From positions 91,401,256-91,465,255 of the forward strand of contig OX235271.1 in the NCBI GenBank assembly GCA_944472155.2: DNA of 64,000 nucleotides, read 5' to 3'. Source of the stretch: Trichobilharzia szidati. Taxonomy: Eukaryota > Platyhelminthes > Trematoda > Strigeidida > Schistosomatidae. The translations under genes were made by a program, and so were the position numbers. The notes under the pieces were generated by a model. The model did no database searches. It was not told the origin of the DNA and saw nothing but the letters and a program-made list of their open reading frames with translations. Below are positions 11,109 through 25,166 of this stretch, piece by piece. Position 1 is the stretch's first letter. The number at the start of each line of letters is the position of its first letter.

Positions 11109-13452
11109 ATCCTCTACTGAACGAGCTTAGATTACAGAACTTAGCCATACTCAACTCAACCTGAAAAGTGAATTACGTTTCCTCAAGGACGAGAATTCGC
11201 GTTTGTCGACACAAGTCACTGAACTTAAGGCGCAACTTGATGCTCTGCAGAATAAGTGAGGCATCTGGTGATAGAGTGAAACCTTCAAGAACTGTTCTTC
11301 AGTGCAAAAATGTACTTTTCAGAATGTAAACCTTCATAGGGGAATATTTATTGGTACTTCTTTCTCTTAAAAACTAAGAAAATTATTTCCACCCCACGGA
11401 CTATGTGATAATGTTTGTTACTGGCCCGATCACCAGTAATGCTTTTCTTTCTTTAGAAATTATTATTGTTATTATTATTGTCATTATTCGAATGGTAAAC
11501 TTACTTGACAATAATTACAACAGTATTCTTCTGACTATTCTCTATGCTACTCCCATTATGTGTTTATTGTACATTTTGTGACACAATAGAGACTAGATTT
11601 CTATTCTGTTAGATTCATGATGTAGTGAATTCGAGGGCGAATACTGCAGATGCAGCGCTGATGTCGTCGTTCAGCTCCCAGGTAAAACAACATGGTGAAA
11701 TGGGGAACTATGTTGCATAGCAATATATAAGTTGCTGGCAAATAGAAGTCAACTAGAGAGTTTATTGAAATTAGCTACTTCAGCAGTTGCAACTTATTTA
11801 TGATTTGAAATTGATCCTTACGACATATGCATATAAATGTTTCATTACGGAATGTGTCAGATATTAACTTGAGGTACTAAATATGAACAGTGAGTCAACT
11901 AGTAAGGTAAAATGATGATGCATAATCATTAATTTTTAGAATAAAATTTTTATTATTGGTTGGGATTTTGGCTATATGCCAGGACTACCAAGTACAAAAA
12001 CTCCACAATACCTTATCTGGCACAGCTGTTATGTGATGAGAAATCCGTTAGGTATGACACGATCAACTTACTGCGGCACTCTAACAAATAGTTCCCATTA
12101 GCTTTTGTTCTCCTTTCTTTGTTACTATTATATTGTTGCTCACATATTCTATTACACACTAATTTTATATTTCATATCCTGTGGTGCATTGTTTAAATAT
12201 GTGAATGCAATGCTGTTCTTTTTTTATTTCTTTTATTTATCTTTTTTCTTTTTGTTGTTGTTGCTTTTTATTTTTAAAATCTTATAAAAATTAATGAGGT
12301 AATTAGATGCAATATTGTAATGCACGCTGAAAATTCCATACCTGTACCACAAATACTGTTTGGAATAAAGCTATTATTATTATTATCATTAGTGCATTTA
12401 CTGGCTATTTGTATTCTAATATTCATGGATATATTACTGTATAGCCTGAAGTTGTTGAAATTAGTTGTTCACGCAAAAATCATCTTGTTCTGATTATATT
12501 ATAGGGATATTTAGAGCGATATTTTGTGTCGCTATTTAAAATGTGTGCTATTTTCTCGACACAAATTGTTGCGGATCGAAGGAAGTATGTCTGACTGAAT
12601 GTCAGTATAACATTGAAATATAATAATATTTACAGAGAATCAACCTGTGTTTAAATAAATTTCGGGTTGATAAAGAACGCATACTTGTCGAACAAACGGT
12701 CGTTAAACAGAATGAGAAAATCAAAGAATTAAGATGACGCTTGAATAATATGCCTGCAAAGCTTGCGTCTTTACTTGTAAATTATAAATGACCTTAAAAT
12801 GTTCGCCCTCTAATATAATTAGCAATATTTTGTAACATAGTTCCTCATTTCACCATGTTGTTTTACCTGGGAGCTGAACGACGACATCAGCGCTGCATCT
12901 GCAGTATTCGCCCTCGAATTCACTACATCATGACTCTATTCTAACTTTGAAATTGACAAGCATTTCATCACACAGAATAGAAATCTAGTCTCTATTGTGT
13001 CACAAAATGTACAATAAACACATAATGGGAGTAGCATAGAGAATAGTCAGAAGAATACTGTTGTAATTATTGTCAAGTAAGTTTACCATTCGAATAATGA
13101 CAATAATAATAACAATAATAATTTCTAAAGAAAGAAAAGCATTACTGGTGATCGGGCCAGTAACAAACATTATCACATAGTCCGTGGGGTGGAAATAATT
13201 TTCTTAGTTTTTAAGAGAAAGAAGTACCAATAAATATTCCCCTATGAAGGTTTACATTCTGAAAAGTACATTTTTGCACTGAAGAACAGTTCTTGAAGGT
13301 TTCACTCTATCACCAGATGCCTCACTTATTCTGCAGAGCATCAAGTTGCGCCTTAAGTTCAGTGACTTGTGTCGACAAACGCGAATTCTCGTCCTTGAGG
13401 AAACGTAATTCACTTTTCAGGTTGAGTTGGTTATGGCTAAGTTCTGTTATCT
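11109..13452 (+). repeat. Array unit 5 (2344 bp)
   Basis: Subtype B of modal length. The left arm before its loop still has an uninterrupted TAA run (about 10756-10780) while the right arm is interrupted, so the arms differ at this marker. The acceptor-like AG is GG at about 12664. Confidence 0.95.
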
Positions 13453-15796
13453 ATCCTCTACTGAACGAGCTTAGATTACAGAACTTAGCCATACTCAACT
13501 CAACCTGAAAAGTGAATTACGTTTCCTCAAGGACGAGAATTCGCGTTTGTCGACACAAGTCACTGAACTTAAGGCGCAACTTGATGCTCTGCAGAATAAG
13601 TGAGGCATCTGGTGATAGAGTGAAACCTTCAAGAACTGTTCTTCAGTGCAAAAATGTACTTTTCAGAATGTAAACCTTCATAGGGGAATATTTATTGGTA
13701 CTTCTTTCTCTTAAAAACTAAGAAAATTATTTCCACCCCACGGACTATGTGATAATGTTTGTTACTGGCCCGATCACCAGTAATGCTTTTCTTTCTTTAG
13801 AAATTATTATTGTTATTATTATTGTCATTATTCGAATGGTAAACTTACTTGACAATAATTACAACAGTATTCTTCTGACTATTCTCTATGCTACTCCCAT
13901 TATGTGTTTATTGTACATTTTGTGACACAATAGAGACTAGATTTCTATTCTGTTAGATTCATGATGTAGTGAATTCGAGGGCGAATACTGCAGATGCAGC
14001 GCTGATGTCGTCGTTCAGCTCCCAGGTAAAACAACATGGTGAAATGAGGAACTATGTTGCATAGCAATATATAAGTTGCTGGCAAATAGAAGTCAACTAG
14101 AGAGTTTATTGAAATTAGCTACTTCAGCAGTTGCAACTTATTTATGATTTGAAATTGATCCTTACGACATATGCATATAAATGTTTCATTACGGAATGTG
14201 TCAGATATTAACTTGAGGTACTAAATATGAACAGTGAGTCAACTAGTAAGGTAAAATGATGATGCATAATCATTAATTTTTAGAATAAAATTTTTATTAT
14301 TGGTTGGGATTTTGGCTATATGCCAGGACTACCAAGTACAAAAACTCCACAATACCTTATCTGGCACAGCTGTTATGTGATGAGAAATCCGTTAGGTATG
14401 ACACGATCAACTTACTGCGGCACTCTAACAAATAGTTCCCATTAGCTTTTGTTCTCCTTTCTTTGTTACTATTATATTGTTGCTCACATATTCTATTACA
14501 CACTAATTTTATATTTCATATCCTGTGGTGCATTGTTTAAATATGTGAATGCAATGCTGTTCTTTTTTTATTTCTTTTATTTATCTTTTTTCTTTTTGTT
14601 GTTGTTGCTTTTTATTTTTAAAATCTTATAAAAATTAATGAGGTAATTAGATGCAATATTGTAATGCACGCTGAAAATTCCATACCTGTACCACAAATAC
14701 TGTTTGGAATAAAGCTATTATTATTATTATCATTAGTGCATTTACTGGCTATTTGTATTCTAATATTCATGGATATATTACTGTATAGCCTGAAGTTGTT
14801 GAAATTAGTTGTTCACGCAAAAATCATCTTGTTCTGATTATATTATAGGGATATTTAGAGCGATATTTTGTGTCGCTATTTAAAATGTGTGCTATTTTCT
14901 CGACACAAATTGTTGCGGATCGAAGGAAGTATGTCTGACTGAATGTCAGTATAACATTGAAATATAATAATATTTACAGAGAATCAACCTGTGTTTAAAT
15001 AAATTTCGGGTTGATAAAGAACGCATACTTGTCGAACAAACGGTCGTTAAACAGAATGAGAAAATCAAAGAATTAAGATGACGCTTGAATAATATGCCTG
15101 CAAAGCTTGCGTCTTTACTTGTAAATTATAAATGACCTTAAAATGTTCGCCCTCTAATATAATTAGCAATATTTTGTAACATAGTTCCTCATTTCACCAT
15201 GTTGTTTTACCTGGGAGCTGAACGACGACATCAGCGCTGCATCTGCAGTATTCGCCCTCGAATTCACTACATCATGACTCTATTCTAACTTTGAAATTGA
15301 CAAGCATTTCATCACACAGAATAGAAATCTAGTCTCTATTGTGTCACAAAATGTACAATAAACACATAATGGGAGTGGCATAGAGAATAGTCAGAAGAAT
15401 ACTGTTGTAATTATTGTCCAGTAAGTTTACCATTCGAATAATGACAATAATAATAACAATAATAATTTCTAAAGAAAGAAAAGCATTACTGGTGATCGGG
15501 CCAGTAACAAACATTATCACATAGTCCGTGGGGTGGAAATAATTTTCTTAGTTTTTAAGAGAAAGAAGTACCAATAAATATTCCCCTATGAAGGTTTACA
15601 TTCTGAAAAGTACATTTTTGCACTGAAGAACAGTTCTTGAAGGTTTCACTCTATCACCAGATGCCTCACTTATTCTGCAGAGCATCAAGTTGCGCCTTAA
15701 GTTCAGTGACTTGTGTCGACAAACGCGAATTCTCGTCCTTGAGGAAACGTAATTCACTTTTCAGGTTGAGTTGATTATGGCTAAGTTCTGTTATCT
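13453..15796 (+). repeat. Array unit 6 (2344 bp)
   Basis: Subtype B of modal length. The acceptor-like AG is GG at about 15008. Private changes occur in the left arm near 15377 and 15419. Confidence 0.95.
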
Positions 15797-18140
15797 ATCC
15801 TCTACTGAACGAGCTTAGATTACAGAACTTAGCCATACTCAACTCAACCTGAAAAGTGAATTACGTTTCCTCAAGGACGAGAATTCGCGTTTGTCGACAC
15901 AAGTCACTGAACTTAAGGCGCAACTTGATGCTCTGCAGAATAAGTGAGGCATCTGGTGATAGAGTGAAACCTTCAAGAACTGTTCTTCAGTGCAAAAATG
16001 TACTTTTCAGAATGTAAACCTTCATAGGGGAATATTTATTGGTACTTCTTTCTCTTAAAAACTAAGAAAATTATTTCCACCCCACGGACTATGTGATAAT
16101 GTTTGTTACTGGCCCGATCACCAGTAATGCTTTTCTTTCTTTAGAAATTATTATTGTTATTATTATTGTCATTATTCGAATGGTAAACTTACTTGACAAT
16201 AATTACAACAGTATTCTTCTGACTATTCTCTATGCTACTCCCATTATGTGTTTATTGTACATTTTGTGACACAATAGAAACTAGATTTGTATTCTGTTAG
16301 ATTCATGATGTAGTGAATTCGAGGGCGAATACTGCAGATGCAGCGCTGATGTCGTCGTTCAGCTCCCAGGTAAAAGAACATGGTGAAATGAGGAACTATG
16401 TTGCATAGCAATATATAAGTTGCTGGCAAATAGAAGTCAACTAGAGAGGTTATTGAAATTAGCTACTTCAGCAGTTGCAACTTATTTATGATTTGAAATT
16501 GATCCTTACGACATATGCATATAAATGTTTCATTACGGAATGTGTCAGATATTAACTTGAGGTACTAAATATGAACAGTGAGTCAACTAGTAAGGTAAAA
16601 TGATGATGCATAATCATTAATTTTTAGAATAAAATTTTTATTATTGGTTGGGATTTTGGCTATATGCCAGGACTACCAAGTACAAAAACTCCACAATACC
16701 TTATCTGGCACAGCTGTTATGTGATGAGAAATCCGTTAGGTATGACACGATCAACTTACTGCGGCACTCTAACAAATAGTTCCCATTAGCTTTTGTTCTC
16801 CTTTCTTTGTTACTATTATATTGTTGCTCACATATTCTATTACACACTAATTTTATATTTCATATCCTGTGGTGCATTGTTTAAATATGTGAATGCAATG
16901 CTGTTCTTTTTTTATTTCTTTTATTTATCTTTTTTCTTTTTGTTGTTGTTGCTTTTTATTTTTAAAATCTTATAAAAATTAATGAGGTAATTAGATGCAA
17001 TATTGTAATGCACGCTGAAAATTCCATACCTGTACCACAAATACTGTTTGGAATAAAGCTATTATTATTATTATCATTAGTGCATTTACTGGCTATTTGT
17101 ATTCTAATATTCATGGATATATTACTGTATAGCCTGAAGTTGTTGAAATTAGTTGTTCACGCAAAAATCATCTTGTTCTGATTATATTATAGGGATATTT
17201 AGAGCGATATTTTGTGTCGCTATTTAAAATGTGTGCTATTTTCTCGACACAAATTGTTGCGGATCGAAGGAAGTATGTCTGACTGAATGTCAGTATAACA
17301 TTGAAATATAATAATATTTACAGAGAATCAACCTGTGTTTAAATAAATTTCAGGTTGATAAAGAACGCATACTTGTCGAACAAACGGTCGTTAAACAGAA
17401 TGAGAAAATCAAAGAATTAAGATGACGCTTGAATAATATGCCTGCAAAGCTTGCGTCTTTACTTGTAAATTATAAATGACCTTAAAATGTTCGCCCTCTA
17501 ATATAATTAGCAATATTTTGTAACATAGTTCCTCATTTCACCATGTTGTTTTACCTGGGAGCTGAACGACGACATCAGCGCTGCATCTGCAGTATTCGCC
17601 CTCGAATTCACTACATCATGACTCTATTCTAACTTTGAAATTGACAAGCATTTCATCACACAGAATAGAAATCTAGTCTCTATTGTGTCACAAAATGTAC
17701 AATAAACACATAATGGGAGTAGCATAGAGAATAGTCAGAAGAATACTGTTGTAATTATTGTCAAGTAAGTTTACCATTCGAATAATGACAATAATAATAA
17801 CAATAATAATTTCTAAAGAAAGAAAAGCATTACTGGTGATCGGGCCAGTAACAAACATTATCACATAGTCCGTGGGGTGGAAATAATTTTCTTAGTTTTT
17901 AAGAGAAAGAAGTACCAATAAATATTCCCCTATGAAGGTTTACATTCTGAAAAGTACATTTTTGCACTGAAGAACAGTTCTTGAAGGTTTCACTCTATCA
18001 CCAGATGCCTCACTTATTCTGCAGAGCATCAAGTTGCGCCTTAAGTTCAGTGACTTGTGTCGACAAACGCGAATTCTCGTCCTTGAGGAAACGTAATTCA
18101 CTTTTCAGGTTGAGTTGGTTATGGCTAAGTTCTGTTATCT
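15797..18140 (+). repeat. Array unit 7 (2344 bp)
   Basis: Subtype B of modal length. Private right-arm and spacer changes occur at about 16279 (gaaact), 16376 (aaaagaac) and 16449 (gaggtt). Confidence 0.95.
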
Positions 18141-20511
18141 ATCCTCTACTGAACGAGCTTAGATTACAGAACTTAGCCATACTCAACTCAACCTGAAAAG
18201 TGAATTACGTTTCCTCAAGGACGAGAATTCGCGTTTGTCGACACAAGTCACTGAACTTAAGGCGCAACTTGATGCTCTGCAGAATAAGTGAGGCATCTGG
18301 TGATAGAGTGAAACCTTCAAGAACTGTTCTTCAGTGCAAAAATGTACTTTTCAGAATGTAAACCTTCATAGGGGAATATTTATTGGTACTTCTTTCTCTT
18401 AAAAACTAAGAAAATTATTTCCACCCCACGGACTATGTGATAATGTTTGTTACTGGCCCGATCACCAGTAATGCTTTTCTTTCTTTAGAAATTATTATTG
18501 TTATTATTATTGTCATTATTCGAATGGTAAACTTACTTGACAATAATTACAACAGTATTCTTCTGACTATTCTCTATGCTACTCCCATTATGTGTTTATT
18601 GTACATTTTGTGACACAATAGAGACTAGATTTCTATTCTGTGTGATGAAATGCTTGTCAATTTCAAAGTTAGAATAGAGTCATGATGTAGTGAATTCGAG
18701 GGCGAATACTGCAGATGCAGCGCTGATGTCGTCGTTCAGCTCCCAGGTAAAACAACATGGTGAAATGAGGAACTATGTTGCATAGCAATATATAAGTTGC
18801 TGGCAAATAGAAGTCAACTAGAGAGTTTATTGAAATTAGCTACTTCAGCAGTTGCAACTTATTTATGATTTGAAATTGATCCTTACGACATATGCATATA
18901 AATGTTTCATTACGGAATGTGTCAGATATTAACTTGAGGTACTAAATATGAACAGTGAGTCAACTAGTAAGGTAAAATGATGATGCATAATCATTAATTT
19001 TTAGAATAAAATTTTTATTATTGGTTGGGATTTTGGCTATATGCCAGGACTACCAAGTACAAAAACTCCACAATACCTTATCTGGCACAGCTGTTATGTG
19101 ATGAGAAATCCGTTAGGTATGACACGATCAACTTACTGCGGCACTCTAACAAATAGTTCCCATTAGCTTTTGTTCTCCTTTCTTTGTTACTATTATATTG
19201 TTGCTCACATATTCTATTACACACTAATTTTATATTTCATATCCTGTGGTGCATTGTTTAAATATGTGAATGCAATGCTGTTCTTTTTTTATTTCTTTTA
19301 TTTATCTTTTTTCTTTTTGTTGTTGTTGCTTTTTATTTTTAAAATCTTATAAAAATTAATGAGGTAATTAGATGCAATATTGTAATGCACGCTGAAAATT
19401 CCATACCTGTACCACAAATACTGTTTGGAATAAAGCTATTATTATTATTATCATTAGTGCATTTACTGGCTATTTGTATTCTAATATTCATGGATATATT
19501 ACTGTATAGCCTGAAGTTGTTGAAATTAGTTGTTCACGCAAAAATCATCTTGTTCTGATTATATTATAGGGATATTTAGAGCGATATTTTGTGTCGCTAT
19601 TTAAAATGTGTGCTATTTTCTCGACACAAATTGTTGCGGATCGAAGGAAGTATGTCTGACTGAATGTCAGTATAACATTGAAATATAATAATATTTACAG
19701 AGAATCAACCTGTGTTTAAATAAATTTCAGGTTGATAAAGAACGCATACTTGTCGAACAAACGGTCGTTAAACAGAATGAGAAAATCAAAGAATTAAGAT
19801 GACGCTTGAATAATATGCCTGCAAAGCTTGCGTCTTTACTTGTAAATTATAAATGACCTTAAAATGTTCGCCCTCTAATATAATTAGCAATATTTTGTAA
19901 CATAGTTCCTCATTTCACCATGTTGTTTTACCTGGGAGCTGAACGACGACATCAGCGCTGCATCTGCAGTATTCGCCCTCGAATTCACTACATCATGACT
20001 CTATTCTAACTTTGAAATTGACAAGCATTTCATCACACAGAATAGAAATCTAGTCTCTATTGTGTCACAAAATGTACAATAAACACATAATGGGAGTAGC
20101 ATAGAGAATAGTCAGAAGAATACTGTTGTAATTATTGTCAAGTAAGTTTACCATTCGAATAATGACAATAATAATAATAATTTCTAAAGAAAGAAAAGCA
20201 TTACTGGTGATCGGGCCAGTAACAAACATTATCACATAGTCCGTGGGGTGGAAATAATTTTCTTAGTTTTTAAGAGAAAGAAGTACCAATAAATATTCCC
20301 CTATGAAGGTTTACATTCTGAAAAGTACATTTTTGCACTGAAGAACAGTTCTTGAAGGTTTCACTCTATCACCAGATGCCTCACTTATTCTGCAGAGCAT
20401 CAAGTTGCGCCTTAAGTTCAGTGACTTGTGTCGACAAACGCGAATTCTCGTCCTTGAGGAAACGTAATTCACTTTTCAGGTTGAGTTGAGTATGGCTAAG
20501 TTCTGTTATCT
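18141..20511 (+). repeat. Array unit 8 (2371 bp)
   Basis: Subtype B. The right arm has the long indel form (about 18630-18682), the same as the left arm across the loop. Confidence 0.95.
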
Positions 20512-22855
20512 ATCCTCTACTGAACGAGCTTAGATAACAGAACTTAGCCATACTCAACTCAACCTGAAAAGTGAATTACGTTTCCTCAAGGACGAGAATT
20601 CGCGTTTGTCGACACAAGTCACTGAACTTAAGGCGCAACTTGATGCTCTGCAGAATAAGTGAGGCATCTGGTGATAGAGTGAAACCTTCAAGAACTGTTC
20701 TTCAGTGCAAAAATGTACTTTTCAGAATGTAAACCTTCATAGGGGAATATTTATTGGTACTTCTTTCTCTTAAAAACTAAGAAAATTATTTCCACCCCAC
20801 GGACTATGTGATAATGTTTGTTACTGGCCCGATCACCAGTAATGCTTTTCTTTCTTTAGAAATTATTATTGTTATTATTATTGTCATTATTCGAATGGTA
20901 AACTTACTTGACAATAATTACAACAGTATTCTTCTGACTATTCTCTATGCTACTCCCATTATGTGTTTATTGTACATTTTGTGACACAATAGAGACTAGA
21001 TTTGTATTCTGTTAGATTCATGATGTAGTGAATTCGAGGGCGAATACTGCAGATGCAGCGCTGATGTCGTCGTTCAGCTCCCAGGTAAAACAACATGGTG
21101 AAATGAGGAACTATGTTGCATAGCAATATATAAGTTGCTGGCAAATAGAAGTCAACTAGAGAGTTTATTGAAATTAGCTACTTCAGCAGTTGCAACTTAT
21201 TTATGATTTGAAATTGATCCTTACGACATATGCATATAAATGTTTCATTACGGAATGTGTCAGATATTAACTTGAGGTACTAAATATGAACAGTGAGTCA
21301 ACTAGTAAGGTAAAATGATGATGCATAATCATTAATTTTTAGAATAAAATTTTTATTATTGGTTGGGATTTTGGCTATATGCCAGGACTACCAAGTACAA
21401 AAACTCCACAATACCTTATCTGGCACAGCTGTTATGTGATGAGAAATCCGTTAGGTATGACACGATCAACTTACTGCGGCACTCTAACAAATGGTTCCCA
21501 TTAGCTTTTGTTCTCCTTTCTTTGTTACTATTATATTGTTGCTCACATATTCTATTACACACTAATTTTATATTTCATATCCTGTGGTGCATTGTTTAAA
21601 TATGTGAATGCAATGCTGTTCTTTTTTTATTTCTTTTATTTATCTTTTTTCTTTTTGTTGTTGTTGCTTTTTATTTTTAAAATCTTATAAAAATTAATGA
21701 GGTAATTAGATGCAATATTGTAATGCACGCTGAAAATTCCATACCTGTACCACAAATACTGTTTGGAATAAAGCTATTATTATTATTATCATTAGTGCAT
21801 TTACTGGCTATTTGTATTCTAATATTCATGGATATATTACTGTATAGCCTGAAGTTGTTGAAATTAGTTGTTCACGCAAAAATCATCTTGTTCTGATTAT
21901 ATTATAGGGATATTTAGAGCGATATTTTGTGTCGCTATTTAAAATGTGTGCTATTTTCTCGACACAAATTGTTGCGGATCGAAGGAAGTATGTCTGACTG
22001 AATGTCAGTATAACATTGAAATATAATAATATTTACAGAGAATCAACCTGTGTTTAAATAAATTTCAGGTTGATAAAGAACGCATACTTGTCGAACAAAC
22101 GGTCGTTAAACAGAATGAGAAAATCAAAGAATTAAGATGACGCTTGAATAATATGCCTGCAAAGCTTGCGTCTTTACTTGTAAATTATAAATGACCTTAA
22201 AATGTTCGCCCTCTAATATAATTAGCAATATTTTGTAACATAGTTCCTCATTTCACCATGTTGTTTTACCTGGGAGCTGAACGACGACATCAGCGCTGCA
22301 TCTGCAGTATTCGCCCTCGAATTCACTACATCATGACTCTATTCTAACTTTGAAATTGACAAGCATTTCATCACACAGAATAGAAATCTAGTCTCTATTG
22401 TGTCACAAAATGTACAATAAACACATAATGGGAGTAGCATAGAGAATAGTCAGAAGAATACTGTTGTAATTATTGTCAAGTAAGTTTACCATTCGAATAA
22501 TGACAATAATAATAACAATAATAATTTCTAAAGAAAGAAAAGCATTACTGGTGATCGGGCCAGTAACAAACATTATCACATAGTCCGTGGGGTGGAAATA
22601 ATTTTCTTAGTTTTTAAGAGAAAGAAGTACCAATAAATATTCCCCTATGAAGGTTTACATTCTGAAAAGTACATTTTTGCACTGAAGAACAGTTCTTGAA
22701 GGTTTCACTCTATCACCAGATGCCTCACTTATTCTGCAGAGCATCAAGTTGCGCCTTAAGTTCAGTGACTTGTGTCGACAAACGCGAATTCTCGTCCTTG
22801 AGGAAACGTAATTCACTTTTCAGGTTGAGTTGGTTATGGCTAAGTTCTGTTATCT
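20512..22855 (+). repeat. Array unit 9 (2344 bp)
   Basis: Subtype B. At its loop both arms have the same 'ttgagtatgg' flank, so the inner palindrome is more symmetrical than usual. Like unit 4 it has the 'aaatggttccc' variant, near 21493. Confidence 0.95.
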
Positions 22856-25166
22856 ATCCTCTACTGAACGAGCTTAGATTACAGAACTTAGCCATACTCA
22901 ACTCAACCTGAAAAGTGAATTACGTTTCCTCAAGGACGAGAATTCGCGTTTGTCGACACAAGTCACTGAACTTAAGGCGCAACTTGATGCTCTGCAGAAT
23001 AAGTGAGGCATCTGGTGATAGAGTGAAACCTTCAAGAACTGTTCTTCAGTGCAAAAATGTACTTTTCAGAATGTAAACCTTCATAGGGGAATATTTATTG
23101 GTACTTCTTTCTCTTAAAAACTAAGAAAATTATTTCCACCCCACGGACTATGTGATAATGTTTGTTACTGGCCCGATCACCAGTAATGCTTTTCTTTCTT
23201 TAGAAATTATTATTGTTATTATTATTGTCATTATTCGAATGGTAAACTTACTTGACAATAATTACAACAGTATTCTTCTGACTATTCTCTATGCTACTCC
23301 CATTATGTGTTTATTGTACATTTTGTGACACAATAGAGACTAGATTTGTATTCTGTTAGATTCATGATGTAGTGAATTCGAGGGCGAATACTGCAGATGC
23401 AGCGCTGATGTCGTCGTTCAGCTCCCAGGTAAAACAACATGGTGAAATGAGGAACTATGTTGCATAGCAATATATAAGTTGCTGGCAAATAGAAGTCAAC
23501 TAGAGAGTTTATTGAAATTAGCTACTTCAGCAGTTGCAACTTATTTATGATTTGAAATTGATCCTTACGACATATGCATATAAATGTTTCATTACGGAAT
23601 GTGTCAGATATTAACTTGAGGTACTAAATATGAACAGTGAGTCAACTAGTAAGGTAAAATGATGATGCATAATCATTAATTTTTAGAATAAAATTTTTAT
23701 TATTGGTTGGGATTTTGGCTATATGCCAGGACTACCAAGTACAAAAACTCCACAATACCTTATCTGGCACAGCTGTTATGTGATGAGAAATCCGTTAGGT
23801 ATGACACGATCAACTTACTGCGGCACTCTAACAAATAGTTCCCATTAGCTTTTGTTCTCCTTTCTTTGTTACTATTATATTGTTGCTCACATATTCTATT
23901 ACACACTAATTTTATATTTCATATCCTGTGGTGCATTGTTTAAATATGTGAATGCAATGCTGTTCTTTTTTTATTTCTTTTATTTATCTTTTTTCTTTTT
24001 GTTGTTGTTGCTTTTTATTTTTAAAATCTTATAAAAATTAATGAGGTAATTAGATGCAATATTGTAATGCACGCTGAAAATTCGATACCTGTACCACAAA
24101 TACTGTTTGGAATAAAGCTATTATTATTATTATCATTAGTGCATTTACTGGCTATTTGTATTCTAATATTCATGGATATATTACTGTATAGCCTGAAGTT
24201 GTTGAAATTAGTTGTTCACGCAAAAATCATCTTGTTCTGATTATATTATAGGGATATTTAGAGCGATATTTTGTGTCGCTATTTAAAATGTGTGCTATTT
24301 TCTCGACACAAATTGTTGCGGATCGAAGGAAGTATGTCTGACTGAATGTCAGTATAACATTGAAATATAATAATATTTACAGAGAATCAACCTGTGTTTA
24401 AATAAATTTCAGGTTGATAAAGAACGCATACTTGTCGAACAAACGGTCGTTAAACAGAATGAGAAAATCAAAGAATTAAGATGACGCTTGAATAATATGC
24501 CTGCAAAGCTTGCGTCTTTACTTGTAAATTATAAATGACCTTAAAATGTTCGCCCTCTAATATAATTAGCAATATTTTGTAACATAGTTCCTCATTTCAC
24601 CATGTTGTTTTACCTGGGAGCTGAACGACGACATCAGCGCTGCATCTGCAGTATTCGCCCTCGAATTCACTACATCATGAATCTAACAGAATAGAAATCT
24701 AGTCTCTATTGTGTCACAAAATGTACAATAAACACATAATGGGAGTAGCATAGAGAATAGTCAGAAGAATACTGTTGTAATTATTGTCAAGTAAGTTTAC
24801 CATTCGAATAATGACAATAATAATAACAATAATAATTTCTAAAGAAAGAAAAGCATTACTGGTGATCGGGCCAGTAACAAACATTATCACATAGTCCGTG
24901 GGGTGGAAATAATTTTCTTAGTTTTTAAGAGAAAGAAGTACCAATAAATATTCCCCTATGAAGGTTTACATTCTGAAAAGTACATTTTTGCACTGAAGAA
25001 CAGTTCTTGAAGGTTTCACTCTATCACCAGATGCCTCACTTATTCTGCAGAGCATCAAGTTGCGCCTTAAGTTCAGTGACTTGTGTCGACAAACGCGAAT
25101 TCTCGTCCTTGAGGAAACGTAATTCACTTTTCAGGTTGAGTTGAGTATGGCTAAGTTCTGTAATCT
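22856..25166 (+). repeat. Array unit 10 (2311 bp)
   Basis: Subtype B. It is the only unit whose left arm has the short indel form (about 24676-24693), which explains the 33-bp shorter length. It leads into an inverted loop. Confidence 0.95.
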